From: Dehalococcoidia bacterium
Lineage (GTDB): Bacteria > Chloroflexota > Dehalococcoidia > GIF9 > AB-539-J10
Assembly (NCBI GenBank): GCA_030627025.1
Contig: DAOUSX010000035.1
Coordinates: forward strand, 1-7,925
DNA: 7,925 bases
Direction of reading: 5' to 3'
A model generated the notes under the pieces. That model had not been told where the DNA came from. It was given only the letters and a program-made list of their open reading frames with translations, and did not search any database. Of this stretch, positions 1 to 6,203 are shown piece by piece. The translations under genes were made by a program, and so were the position numbers. Each line of letters begins with the position of its first letter. Positions within the stretch are counted from its first letter, which is position 1.

Positions 1-959
1 ACTCACGATTACCCATGCTGGAAGGCATATTCCATCCCAAAAAAACCGTTCTCGCTGAAGTAAGCTATGTAGACATTGCGGGCTCAGCTAAAGATTTTAG
101 CAGCAAGGGGGAAATAGGAGGAGAACTTTTGGGCTACCTGACTACCGCTGATGCCCTGCTCCAGGTAGTTAGAGCTTTTGAAGATGAAAAAATACCCCAT
201 CCTGAGGGAAGCATAAACCTTAAGAGGGATATAGCCACCTTGGACCTGGAGCTCGCCTTCTCCGATCTAATCATCATTGAAAGAAGGCTGGATAAATTGA
301 AAGCCACGTTAAAAGGAGCTAAAACATCGGAGCGTGGACTGTATCTGAAAGAGCAAACTCTATTAGAGAAGATCAAGTCAGCATTGGAGAAGGATATGCC
401 AATAAGGCAGCAGAGCTTAGCTGAGGACGAATTTAAAACACTATCTAATTATCAGTTTCTCACTGCTAAACCCATGCTAATTATCTCTAACATCGGAGAG
501 CCACAAATACCAGAAGCCTCACAATTAGAAAACGAGATAAAGTCACTTTATCCCCAATTTGCTGTGGTAGCTTTATGCGGCAAGCTGGAAATGGAATTGG
601 GGCAACTCAGTGACATCGAGGCTAAGGAATTCCGTGAGGCTTTGGGACTAACTACGCCAGCACTTGACCAGGTTATCAACCTTTCCTATAGCCTTCTGGG
701 GCTAATTTCCTTCTTCACCACAGCTTCCGCTGAACTAAAAGCCTGGACTATTCCCGACGGCACCACAGCACCAAAGGCAGCAGGGAAAGTCCACTCTGAT
801 ATGGAAAGAGGCTTCATCAGAGCTGAAGTAATAAACTATAATGATTTGGAGAGATGTGGCAATTTGGCTGAGGCGCGAAAGAAAGGTTTACTTAGAATAG
901 AAGGTAAGAACTACATCGTGCATGATGGAGACGTGATTACCTTTCTATTTAATGTTTGA
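1..959 (+). CDS. ychF: YchF-family (Obg-like) ATPase, 3' part
   Basis: The frame is open from the left edge (about 318 codons visible), so the gene starts upstream of the window; the ATG at base 15 is internal. Visible parts follow the YchF order: a G3 switch region (VDIAG, then SKGEIGG), an inserted helical, coiled-coil-like segment (about bases 210-420), the G4 motif NxxE at bases 489-500 (N-I-G-E) and a C-terminal TGS domain ending HDGDVITFLFNV. NxxE in place of NKxD is the YchF hallmark linked to ATP rather than GTP preference. The P-loop lies outside the window. The family is a cytosolic, ribosome-associated ATPase tied to translation and stress responses. Full-length members are about 360 residues, so only roughly the first 45 are missing. 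The sequence is divergent (DIAGSAKDFSSKG where most have DIAGLVKGASKG) but every visible motif is intact. It is a core gene and probably marks the edge of the accessory region. Confidence 0.9.
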   Translation, partial: SRLPMLEGIFHPKKTVLAEVSYVDIAGSAKDFSSKGEIGGELLGYLTTADALLQVVRAFEDEKIPHPEGSINLKRDIATLDLELAFSDLIIIERRLDKLKATLKGAKTSERGLYLKEQTLLEKIKSALEKDMPIRQQSLAEDEFKTLSNYQFLTAKPMLIISNIGEPQIPEASQLENEIKSLYPQFAVVALCGKLEMELGQLSDIEAKEFREALGLTTPALDQVINLSYSLLGLISFFTTASAELKAWTIPDGTTAPKAAGKVHSDMERGFIRAEVINYNDLERCGNLAEARKKGLLRIEGKNYIVHDGDVITFLFNV

Positions 960-1353
960 AATAAACCAAGAGGCCTTCAACCATTAGCCAGAATGAAATT
1001 CAAACATCCTTTAGCTAAATTGAAATCCACATAATTGGCTAGCTTGAGATTAATCGTACCTGCCCATACATTGTAGAAGACCGCAGCAACATTGCACATT
1101 TCGCTAGTTTGCTAACTCAGTGCCTGAGCCTAAAGCAACCTATTCTTAGACATTTGCTTTTGTTTCCCACACTCCATGGTCCGCGCAACTTGAGGCAGAT
1201 GTTAGTATGTTATTGGGACGTTTTCTACTTATCTTCGCCCAAGCCCGGTCAGTGCGAAGCTCAGGACTGCAGAAGCAGGCACGTTCATACTGTTCCTTGG
1301 CGACGCGTCCATATCTCTTTCCCGGCCATGGTAGGGATAAATCTCAGCTGTTA
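960..1353. other. Non-coding stretch between ychF and the defence genes
   Basis: I see no convincing gene here. The open frame at 1109-1435 has no family resemblance and a composition unlike its neighbours. The stretch holds a 10-base palindrome TTTAGCTAAA (1010-1019) and a distant inverted pair TAGCCA (985-990) / TGGCTA (1036-1041), neither of which makes a good terminator. No tRNA-like cloverleaf or 3' CCA end was found. It may be decayed sequence at the island boundary. Confidence 0.5.
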
Positions 1354-1362
1354 TGATATAAT
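1354..1362 (+). promoter_or_regulatory. Extended -10 promoter upstream of the first nuclease gene
   Basis: The sequence TGATATAAT is a perfect sigma70-type extended -10 (TGn plus TATAAT at 1357-1362). No good -35 box lies 16-18 bases upstream, which fits extended -10 promoters. Transcription would start near base 1369, giving a leader of about 63 bases before the ATG at 1432. A CAGCTG palindrome sits just upstream at 1345-1350. Confidence 0.55.
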
Positions 1363-1376
1363 TGGCACAGGGGGAG

Positions 1377-1382
1377 AGGAGG
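1377..1382 (+). promoter_or_regulatory. Perfect Shine-Dalgarno far from the annotated start
   Basis: AGGAGG matches the anti-SD core exactly but lies 49 bases before the nuclease ATG at 1432. The nearest start-like codon is TTG at 1397, 14 bases downstream. That TTG opens a 12-codon frame ending in a TGA (1433-1435) that overlaps the nuclease ATG. This suggests a translated leader coupled to the nuclease gene, although the SD-to-TTG spacing is longer than usual. Confidence 0.35.
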
Positions 1383-1431
1383 AACCTCGCTCCAAATTGT
1401 TTTCGCTGCGGTTCAATAGGGTTACTAGTTT

Positions 1432-2148
1432 ATGAGGCGTATATTCCCGGGAGACAAGATCCGATGGCGTGATGACCTACTCGAACAGGACCAGGTTTTG
1501 CCGATGGTCTTGGATGAATACAGAAGGTGGACTCAAGATATTGTCTCTGAGCATAAGGAGAGCCCCCTTGGCTACACCGAATGGGCTCTTTGCGGCCACC
1601 TCGCAATTGCCGCCGACAAACTAGACTATTACACGCTACAGGACTACTGCATACAGCCCAAACCGCGCCCCACGGAAGTGCCAAACAGGCGTCGTCCAGA
1701 CCTTTACGTGAAGGTAGATGACGAACATGACTACGTATTCGAGGTCAAAGGAATTGGGATTAACCTCAGGGACAACGAGTCTCGCATTACGGGGAAATTT
1801 AAGGTCGGCCTCCGCCATGCCCGTGATAAACTTGACGGCTACAAAAGTGAAGCCCGACATCCATGCACTCTTGTGGTAGCGTTCATTTGGATGGAGATAG
1901 ACGACTGGGTGGATAAGTATCGGGACCCACCTTCTTACCGGCAGAGAATCTTCAAACTTCGCGAAAGTCTTCAGCATGTGCTCGATAGCCTCCCCCGAGG
2001 AATGGCAAATTTTTGCGGCGGCTTCGCTTGCACCCATAAAGAAGCAAGTGCAGAATACGATAGAGCACGTAAACACAATTGGAGCCCTTTCCCAGTCGGG
2101 GTTGCTTTAATGGGACACCTGAAGCCTCACAGACGCCCTGGCAAATAG
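1432..2148 (+). CDS. PD-(D/E)XK nuclease-like protein
   Basis: This 238-residue cytosolic protein carries a recognisable PD-(D/E)XK core: a helix with E50 (GYTEWALCGHLA), then P89-D90 (RRRPDLYV), then E104-x-K106 (YVFEVKG). In this superfamily these residues bind Mg2+ and cleave DNA, or less often RNA. The C-terminal half has a strand (TLVVAFIWMEID) and a basic tail, but no second domain that I recognise. The ATG at 1432 is the first possible start, because an in-frame TAG sits at 1426-1428. Only a weak AGGG lies near it, and translation may be coupled to a leader frame through the ATGA overlap. No methyltransferase lies beside it on this strand, so it is not an obvious type II restriction gene; the next gene is a HEPN protein, consistent with a defence pair. 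The exact substrate and family are unknown. Confidence 0.75.
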   Translation: MRRIFPGDKIRWRDDLLEQDQVLPMVLDEYRRWTQDIVSEHKESPLGYTEWALCGHLAIAADKLDYYTLQDYCIQPKPRPTEVPNRRRPDLYVKVDDEHDYVFEVKGIGINLRDNESRITGKFKVGLRHARDKLDGYKSEARHPCTLVVAFIWMEIDDWVDKYRDPPSYRQRIFKLRESLQHVLDSLPRGMANFCGGFACTHKEASAEYDRARKHNWSPFPVGVALMGHLKPHRRPGK

Positions 2149-2231
2149 ACTTTAGGGTGCAAGAAACTGGTTGGTGCTCAACAATATGAGTTTTTGTGCA
2201 ACAAACCGCACACTCGGGATAAACGTTACCA

Positions 2232-2250
2232 CAGCTTTGCTCCGAAGCTG
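2232..2250 (+). promoter_or_regulatory. Inverted repeat just upstream of the HEPN promoter -10
   Basis: CAGCTT (2232-2237) and AAGCTG (2245-2250) form a 6-base perfect inverted repeat with a 7-base spacer. It occupies the place where a -35 element would be, so it could be an operator or an activator site. The repeat is short and chance occurrence cannot be excluded. Confidence 0.3.
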
Positions 2251-2251
2251 G

Positions 2252-2260
2252 TGATATAAT
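2252..2260 (+). promoter_or_regulatory. Extended -10 promoter abutting the HEPN gene start
   Basis: This is again TGATATAAT, identical to the nine bases at 1354-1362. TATAAT ends at 2260 and the ATG begins at 2270, so initiation about 7 bases after the -10 would leave a 5' leader of only a few bases. There is no Shine-Dalgarno sequence between them. The TGA of this element is also the in-frame stop that fixes 2270 as the earliest ATG. Confidence 0.55.
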
Positions 2261-2269
2261 GATACTAAC

Positions 2270-3679
2270 ATGGATAAACTACTTGGGATTCTGCCCTACA
2301 TCTATCTTGAGGAACCCGTCAAACTTGGCAACGTGACATTTCTGGGATTGCCGGACTGGCAAGGTAGAGATCACGCACCTGCTGCCGATCCCGACAAACG
2401 ATATCTGAGAGAGTTTTCTGCCTGTTTCCCTACCACTCGTGGACTGAGTACAGATAAGGGCGGGGTAAAGGCTATCACCTATTTCCTGCTCAATACTGAG
2501 AGGGGAAAGGAAGCCCAAACTTTGCAGGAGGCGCGTGATGCTGTTTCACTACTGCGCTATAGTATGTTGCGTCCAGATACTCAAGCTGTGGACGATATCG
2601 AGTCTGCTTACATATATGCTTTTGTATTACCTCCTGCAGGTAGCGATAATTACCCTCTCTATCGATGTTGGCCTAACCTCAACGCTGAGCAGGAACTCTG
2701 GGTAAGTCCAAAAGACGAGAGGTTTCCACCACCAGGCTGGTATGTGGATTTGCAGTTGATACATACTTCGCAACTAGAAGATATCGACGAGATAAAGCAA
2801 TGCTTCTATGGGCAAGGGATGATTGGTGAAAGAGAGGAAACAATTCTTGCAATAGAATGGTATAATCAGAGCTTTTTGAAGTACACACTACGCGGTGTCG
2901 CCGGACGTTTGGTTGACGTGGCTACGGCATTTGAGACCCTTCTCCAGCTACCAAAGCATAACAAAACAGCAGAGTTTAGAAAGCGGATAAGAGAATACCT
3001 TGGTGCAGAAGAGGATTCCCTTCTCGATAAGTGGGCTTGTAAGTTTTACTCGGACGTTCGCTCTGAGACTGTACATAAAGGGAAGCCACTGTCTTATTGG
3101 TTTCAACACCCACAAGCCCAAACCCCACACCTCAGTTTTCTTTGGTCAGCCCGACGCGTTTTCCGCGAGTGTATTTCAGCCAAGACCGGGTTACCACGGC
3201 ATATTGATAACGATAGATTGATTGAGGCACTCACCCCCAACGAAGTCCACCCCAGCAAGCTCAAAGCGGCGGGCAGCTTTGAGAAGATACTAGAGTATAA
3301 TTTACTTAGAGAAGTTGAGAAACTTAGGCAGATTTATCCTCTGGGAAGGCGAGAGGATATTATTTGGCTAGGCAAAGAGCTTCTCAGAGGCTATAAGGCG
3401 CAGTATAAGCTAAATCAGCAATATCTGCCTACACTACAGGTAATTCTGGATACCGATGATACTGGTTCAGACTTAGGCTTGCAATACTTCCGCTTCTTGG
3501 AGGAATTCAGGCGAACCTACCCCGAAAGCTATATAGCTGTGGGCCAGACCAAGGTAAGTGAAGACGTAACAAGAAAGGTAAAGCCCATAACTCGGGCCAA
3601 CGTAAAGCAATTTCAGTTGGAAAGCGCTATTTATAATTTTGCCAGATTCGCTGGGTGGGCATTGCTTCTACCACCATGA
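2270..3679 (+). CDS. HEPN-domain protein, probable ribonuclease
   Basis: The protein has 469 residues. A helical segment at about 194-304 looks like an Apea-type HEPN domain: an early helix with ATAFETLL (F221-E222) and a second helix ending in R264-S-E-T-V-H269. R-x4-6-H is the HEPN active site, used for metal-independent RNA cleavage in many toxin and defence proteins, so both catalytic residues appear present. The first 190 residues and the last 160 show no domain I know; the former may be a sensor or regulatory region. No signal peptide or membrane segment is visible. The ATG is the earliest in-frame start, lacks a Shine-Dalgarno and lies about 9 bases after a TATAAT, so the mRNA is probably near leaderless. 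It follows a PD-(D/E)XK gene by 121 bases and is convergent with the minus-strand operon. A role in abortive infection is inferred, not shown. Confidence 0.72.
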   Translation: MDKLLGILPYIYLEEPVKLGNVTFLGLPDWQGRDHAPAADPDKRYLREFSACFPTTRGLSTDKGGVKAITYFLLNTERGKEAQTLQEARDAVSLLRYSMLRPDTQAVDDIESAYIYAFVLPPAGSDNYPLYRCWPNLNAEQELWVSPKDERFPPPGWYVDLQLIHTSQLEDIDEIKQCFYGQGMIGEREETILAIEWYNQSFLKYTLRGVAGRLVDVATAFETLLQLPKHNKTAEFRKRIREYLGAEEDSLLDKWACKFYSDVRSETVHKGKPLSYWFQHPQAQTPHLSFLWSARRVFRECISAKTGLPRHIDNDRLIEALTPNEVHPSKLKAAGSFEKILEYNLLREVEKLRQIYPLGRREDIIWLGKELLRGYKAQYKLNQQYLPTLQVILDTDDTGSDLGLQYFRFLEEFRRTYPESYIAVGQTKVSEDVTRKVKPITRANVKQFQLESAIYNFARFAGWALLLPP

Positions 3680-3699
3680 GGTTGCACAAAAGTCAGGAT

Positions 3700-3723
3700 T
3701 GTTCAACTGCTCTTGGTTGAACA
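3700..3723. terminator. Hairpin between convergent genes, possible bidirectional terminator
   Basis: TGTTCAAC (3700-3707) and GTTGAACA (3716-3723) form a perfect 8-base stem with an 8-base loop, exactly between the two convergent stop codons. No T-run follows on the plus strand; on the minus strand a TTTT follows after about 8 bases. The stem is AT-rich, so it is at best a modest intrinsic terminator. Confidence 0.4.
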
Positions 3724-4239
3724 TCAGATTACGAAGTCTTTGGGTATTGCTGAGGCAATCTCAATTTGCTTGGCAACAGAATCCCATTTGGCTAGGACTA
3801 TTTTGCGCGGTGATTCCCCTGGCATTTGATAGTACTCAAGCAGGTCATCTCTAGCATATCCCACAAGTAACATGTTCAGACCACTACTTATACCTTGTGG
3901 CGAGATCAGGAAAGATAGCAATGGCGAAGCGACCCGGCTATAACCCAGAAGTTGGCAAAAATCCAGTAGAGAGGCCGAACCTAGCTTGCATTCTACAAGC
4001 GCCAAACCTTTTCTTTTTTCGCCCACTATGAAGCCAGTGACATCGACTCGGATTTCGTACGTCTGCCAGATGCGAGTGTCAAAATAGTGAGCCAGCTGAT
4101 GGCGTTCGATAAATCGATTTAGGGGCATTTTGTGAGTATCCCGAACGTCTATCAGATATTTTGGAAATCTTCCCTTAAGAAATCTCTGAAGCCAATTTAT
4201 GACTTCAGGATACATTTCGACTTCTCTTTCGTAGTTCAA
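3724..4239 (-). CDS. PD-(D/E)XK nuclease, candidate restriction subunit
   Basis: About 171 residues, numbered here from a TTG at 4239. The core shows an N-terminal helix with E8 and E12 (NYEREVEMYPEVINWL), then D66 (IRVDVTGF), then E83-C-K85 (ALVECK), followed by a helix (SLLDFCQLLGYSR). This is the E...D...ExK pattern of PD-(D/E)XK nucleases, in which these residues hold Mg2+ for phosphodiester cleavage. I chose TTG 4239 because GAGGAA (4244-4249) sits 4 bases before it; the alternative TTG at 4251 adds four residues, overlaps the previous gene and has no well-placed ribosome site. It is the last gene of the operon, directly after a LAGLIDADG-derived protein and a DNA methyltransferase, so the likely role is cleavage of unmodified DNA. 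It has little room for a separate recognition domain, which may be supplied in trans. Confidence 0.75.
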   Translation of the reverse strand: MNYEREVEMYPEVINWLQRFLKGRFPKYLIDVRDTHKMPLNRFIERHQLAHYFDTRIWQTYEIRVDVTGFIVGEKRKGLALVECKLGSASLLDFCQLLGYSRVASPLLSFLISPQGISSGLNMLLVGYARDDLLEYYQMPGESPRKIVLAKWDSVAKQIEIASAIPKDFVI

Positions 4240-4240
4240 C

Positions 4241-5161
4241 TTATTCCTCAACGAGAAATTCTAGTTGCTCCCCTGGGGGTGGTTTTCGTTGGCAACCAAT
4301 CGCTTTACAGATCTGCCAGTACCAGTCGAAGTGCTTTCCATTTAGACGTGTGTCAAGCCTTTCAGGACAGTTTTCCAATGGATGAGCAGGCTTATGTGCT
4401 TTGGTTCGGCGCCTGCGCCCTGGACAGAACTTCGTAGTGTGGTTTGGGAAATGGGCATAGTTAGCCTTGCTTAGGTTCTCTAGAGCGGCTTGTTTAAAAT
4501 CAAAATAGAAGCCCACCTTTGTAAAATCCTCACAATATACGTTAATCTGATGCTCGCGCCATTCTCTGCCAAGGTTCGGATGGCCGTATGTAATAACTGG
4601 CACTGGAACGTGTAAGTGCTCTTGGAGCAGGGTGCAAAGTTGCACAGGCAGCTCCCAATTAGTTACATAATTCAACACATCAAGGCGAACTCGATGTCTG
4701 CCGATCTGGTCGCGATTGGCGATCCTAACGTTACCTGCTACGTCAGCAAATCCTCGTATGAATTCACTTTTAACCTCAAACGGCACGCCAGGGTCAAATA
4801 AAACCGGTGGAACATTGAAAAACGGGTAGCTCGTCTTGCCTTCGAGAAGCATATTTACGTTTCGCCAAGCAACCGTATTTCTGGTTGACGTTACGACTAA
4901 GCTTAAACCTTCTCCCATATCCTGAGTCTTAATATCGGCGGCAAGTAACTCCAGGAGTCTTTCCCGGATCTTCTCTATTCCAAGCCTAATCTCCTTCTCT
5001 GTATCAAATCTAAGACCTTCTCCTTCAGCAATAAAGCTACCTTTGGGAAAATGAATGATCGCTTTATGAACTCCCTTCTCACTAATCAATTCACCACGAG
5101 CTACTACGCAGCCAAGCAAGTAAGCTACGTCAGCATCCATATAATCTGCAGAAAGCTTCAT
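4241..5161 (-). CDS. LAGLIDADG-derived protein, apparently catalytically dead
   Basis: The 306-residue protein has two LAGLIDADG-like helices at the expected distance: AYLLGCVVARGE (residues 13-24) and FIRGFADVAGNV (134-145). In homing endonucleases each helix ends with a catalytic acid (GDG, DxEG). Here those positions read A-R22-G and V-A142-G, so both acids seem lost, although D140 remains nearby. The fold binds DNA with long, specific contacts, so the protein may recognise DNA without cutting it. The C-terminal part (from about 245) has CPGRRRR, scattered Cys and His residues, and GKHFDWYWQICKAIGC, perhaps a small metal-binding or helical region. The ATG overlaps the methyltransferase stop as ATGA, and AGGAAG lies 8 bases upstream. 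Its place between a methyltransferase and a nuclease suggests a specificity subunit of a restriction system. Maturase or regulator roles are alternatives. Confidence 0.6.
   Translation of the reverse strand: MKLSADYMDADVAYLLGCVVARGELISEKGVHKAIIHFPKGSFIAEGEGLRFDTEKEIRLGIEKIRERLLELLAADIKTQDMGEGLSLVVTSTRNTVAWRNVNMLLEGKTSYPFFNVPPVLFDPGVPFEVKSEFIRGFADVAGNVRIANRDQIGRHRVRLDVLNYVTNWELPVQLCTLLQEHLHVPVPVITYGHPNLGREWREHQINVYCEDFTKVGFYFDFKQAALENLSKANYAHFPNHTTKFCPGRRRRTKAHKPAHPLENCPERLDTRLNGKHFDWYWQICKAIGCQRKPPPGEQLEFLVEE
4244..4249 (-). promoter_or_regulatory. Ribosome binding site deciding the downstream nuclease start
   Basis: GAGGAA on the minus strand overlaps the last codons of the LAGLIDADG-derived gene and lies 4 bases before the TTG at 4239. 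The junction reads stop TAA, one base, then TTG, favouring that start over the TTG at 4251 and implying translational coupling. Confidence 0.55.
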
Positions 5162-6147
5162 TCCTGTGGCTTCCTAAATATGAGAATATACTCGTGAGCT
5201 TTATTGATGCGGAAGCGGTAAGGGTATCCGAGAGGACGCATATTGCTATACTCATGTCGACGATCCCAGATAATAAGGTCATCGTAGAGGAAACCGATAT
5301 CGCGCATTACAGAGACAGTGTCCGAGTGGAAGGGGTACAACTTATCTTTTTTTCGAATATCCATGACCACTACGATACAATATTTATCGGGTTTCAATAC
5401 TCGATATACGGGTTCGAAAGCGTCTCGCAGGCTCCCCAGAAACTCGTGATAACTACGAATCCTTCCAAGGTCGAACGCCGATTCACCATAAGGACGGGCA
5501 GATTTCCGGTCAGCAGTGCGTTCTTGTAGATGGATATCCCAGTACGGGGGCGAAGTAATAACAATATCAACTGAGTTGATAGGCACTACTCTGGTTAGGT
5601 TCCGGACATCCACGCAGTGAAAACGACCTCTTGGGTTTGCGGGTGGCTGGTTTTCCGACCCAATAAGCCTGAGTTGAGCTAATCTTTCCTCCGCTTTCTT
5701 AATATAGTTCGGATAGATATCAAGCCCTATTCCGGTCTTCCCCAGCTCCTCTGCAGCAAGAACAGTCGATCCGAGCCCCACGAACGGATCTAAGACTACA
5801 CTATCTTCTTCGTTAGTGAAACAGCGAAGTAATCTTTTTGGGAGCTCTACGGGGAAAAGAGCTGGATGTCGCAACGCTACCTCCTCTGACGTCTTTTTGA
5901 TGTCGCTCCAAATGCTAATAGAATACTTCGTCCACGTTCGCCCGTCTAATTCGTTGGCTCTCTTCTTCGGCATCTGGGGTTGACGTCTACCAGCCGAAAG
6001 CTCTAACAGAGTCAGTTGCGATTCCTTGTTAGCTACCACATAAGCCTCCCAAAAGTATCTGTAGTGTTCTACTTTAGGCTTATTATAGCATTCTATCCTT
6101 CTCCAGGCATAGGGGAAAAGCCGTCGAACTTCGCGGTCGCTAAACAA
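5158..6147 (-). CDS. DNA methyltransferase, probably N4-cytosine (TSPPYW type)
   Basis: The 329-residue protein has the amino-methyltransferase motifs: motif X-like HPALFPVELPKRLL (94-107), the SAM-binding motif I DPFVGLGST (120-128), motif II ending in GLD (141-143), and the catalytic TSPPYW (198-203). TSPPYW is typical of N4-cytosine enzymes, with N6-adenine possible. Motifs X and I precede IV, as in gamma-like enzymes, rather than following it as in the common beta class. After TSPPYW comes a variable stretch that may recognise the target, then a strand (KYCIVVVMDI). The start is a TTG, the only start-like codon available: the frame is open upstream only to 6183 and contains no ATG, GTG or other TTG. 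No Shine-Dalgarno precedes it. It follows the E1 fusion by 56 bases and overlaps the next gene by ATGA. It probably protects host DNA from the partner nuclease. Confidence 0.85.
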   Translation of the reverse strand: MFSDREVRRLFPYAWRRIECYNKPKVEHYRYFWEAYVVANKESQLTLLELSAGRRQPQMPKKRANELDGRTWTKYSISIWSDIKKTSEEVALRHPALFPVELPKRLLRCFTNEEDSVVLDPFVGLGSTVLAAEELGKTGIGLDIYPNYIKKAEERLAQLRLIGSENQPPANPRGRFHCVDVRNLTRVVPINSVDIVITSPPYWDIHLQERTADRKSARPYGESAFDLGRIRSYHEFLGSLRDAFEPVYRVLKPDKYCIVVVMDIRKKDKLYPFHSDTVSVMRDIGFLYDDLIIWDRRHEYSNMRPLGYPYRFRINKAHEYILIFRKPQE

Positions 6148-6203
6148 ATCGTCAAAAAGTAAACTGCTTGCCGGCGGGGTGTTTCAGAAGAACGTCGAAT
6201 TCG

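Noticed and set aside
1010..1019. Palindrome TTTAGCTAAA after ychF as a terminator or attachment site
   Set aside because: It is short and AT-rich, has no loop or T-run, and no second copy was noticed elsewhere in the window.
1109..1435. 108-codon open frame on the plus strand ending in an ATGA overlap with the nuclease gene
   Set aside because: The translation is low-complexity in feel, rich in Cys, His and Arg, with no family resemblance; the promoter and AGGAGG sit inside it. Only its last 12 codons are considered as a possible leader.
1636..2076. 146-codon open frame on the minus strand
   Set aside because: It lies fully opposite the PD-(D/E)XK gene, whose active-site motifs show the plus strand is the coding one.
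4241..5161. Active homing endonuclease or intein inserted in the operon
   Set aside because: The catalytic acids appear replaced, the gene is a free-standing frame with its own ribosome site, and the overlaps with both neighbours suggest a settled operon member rather than an invader.
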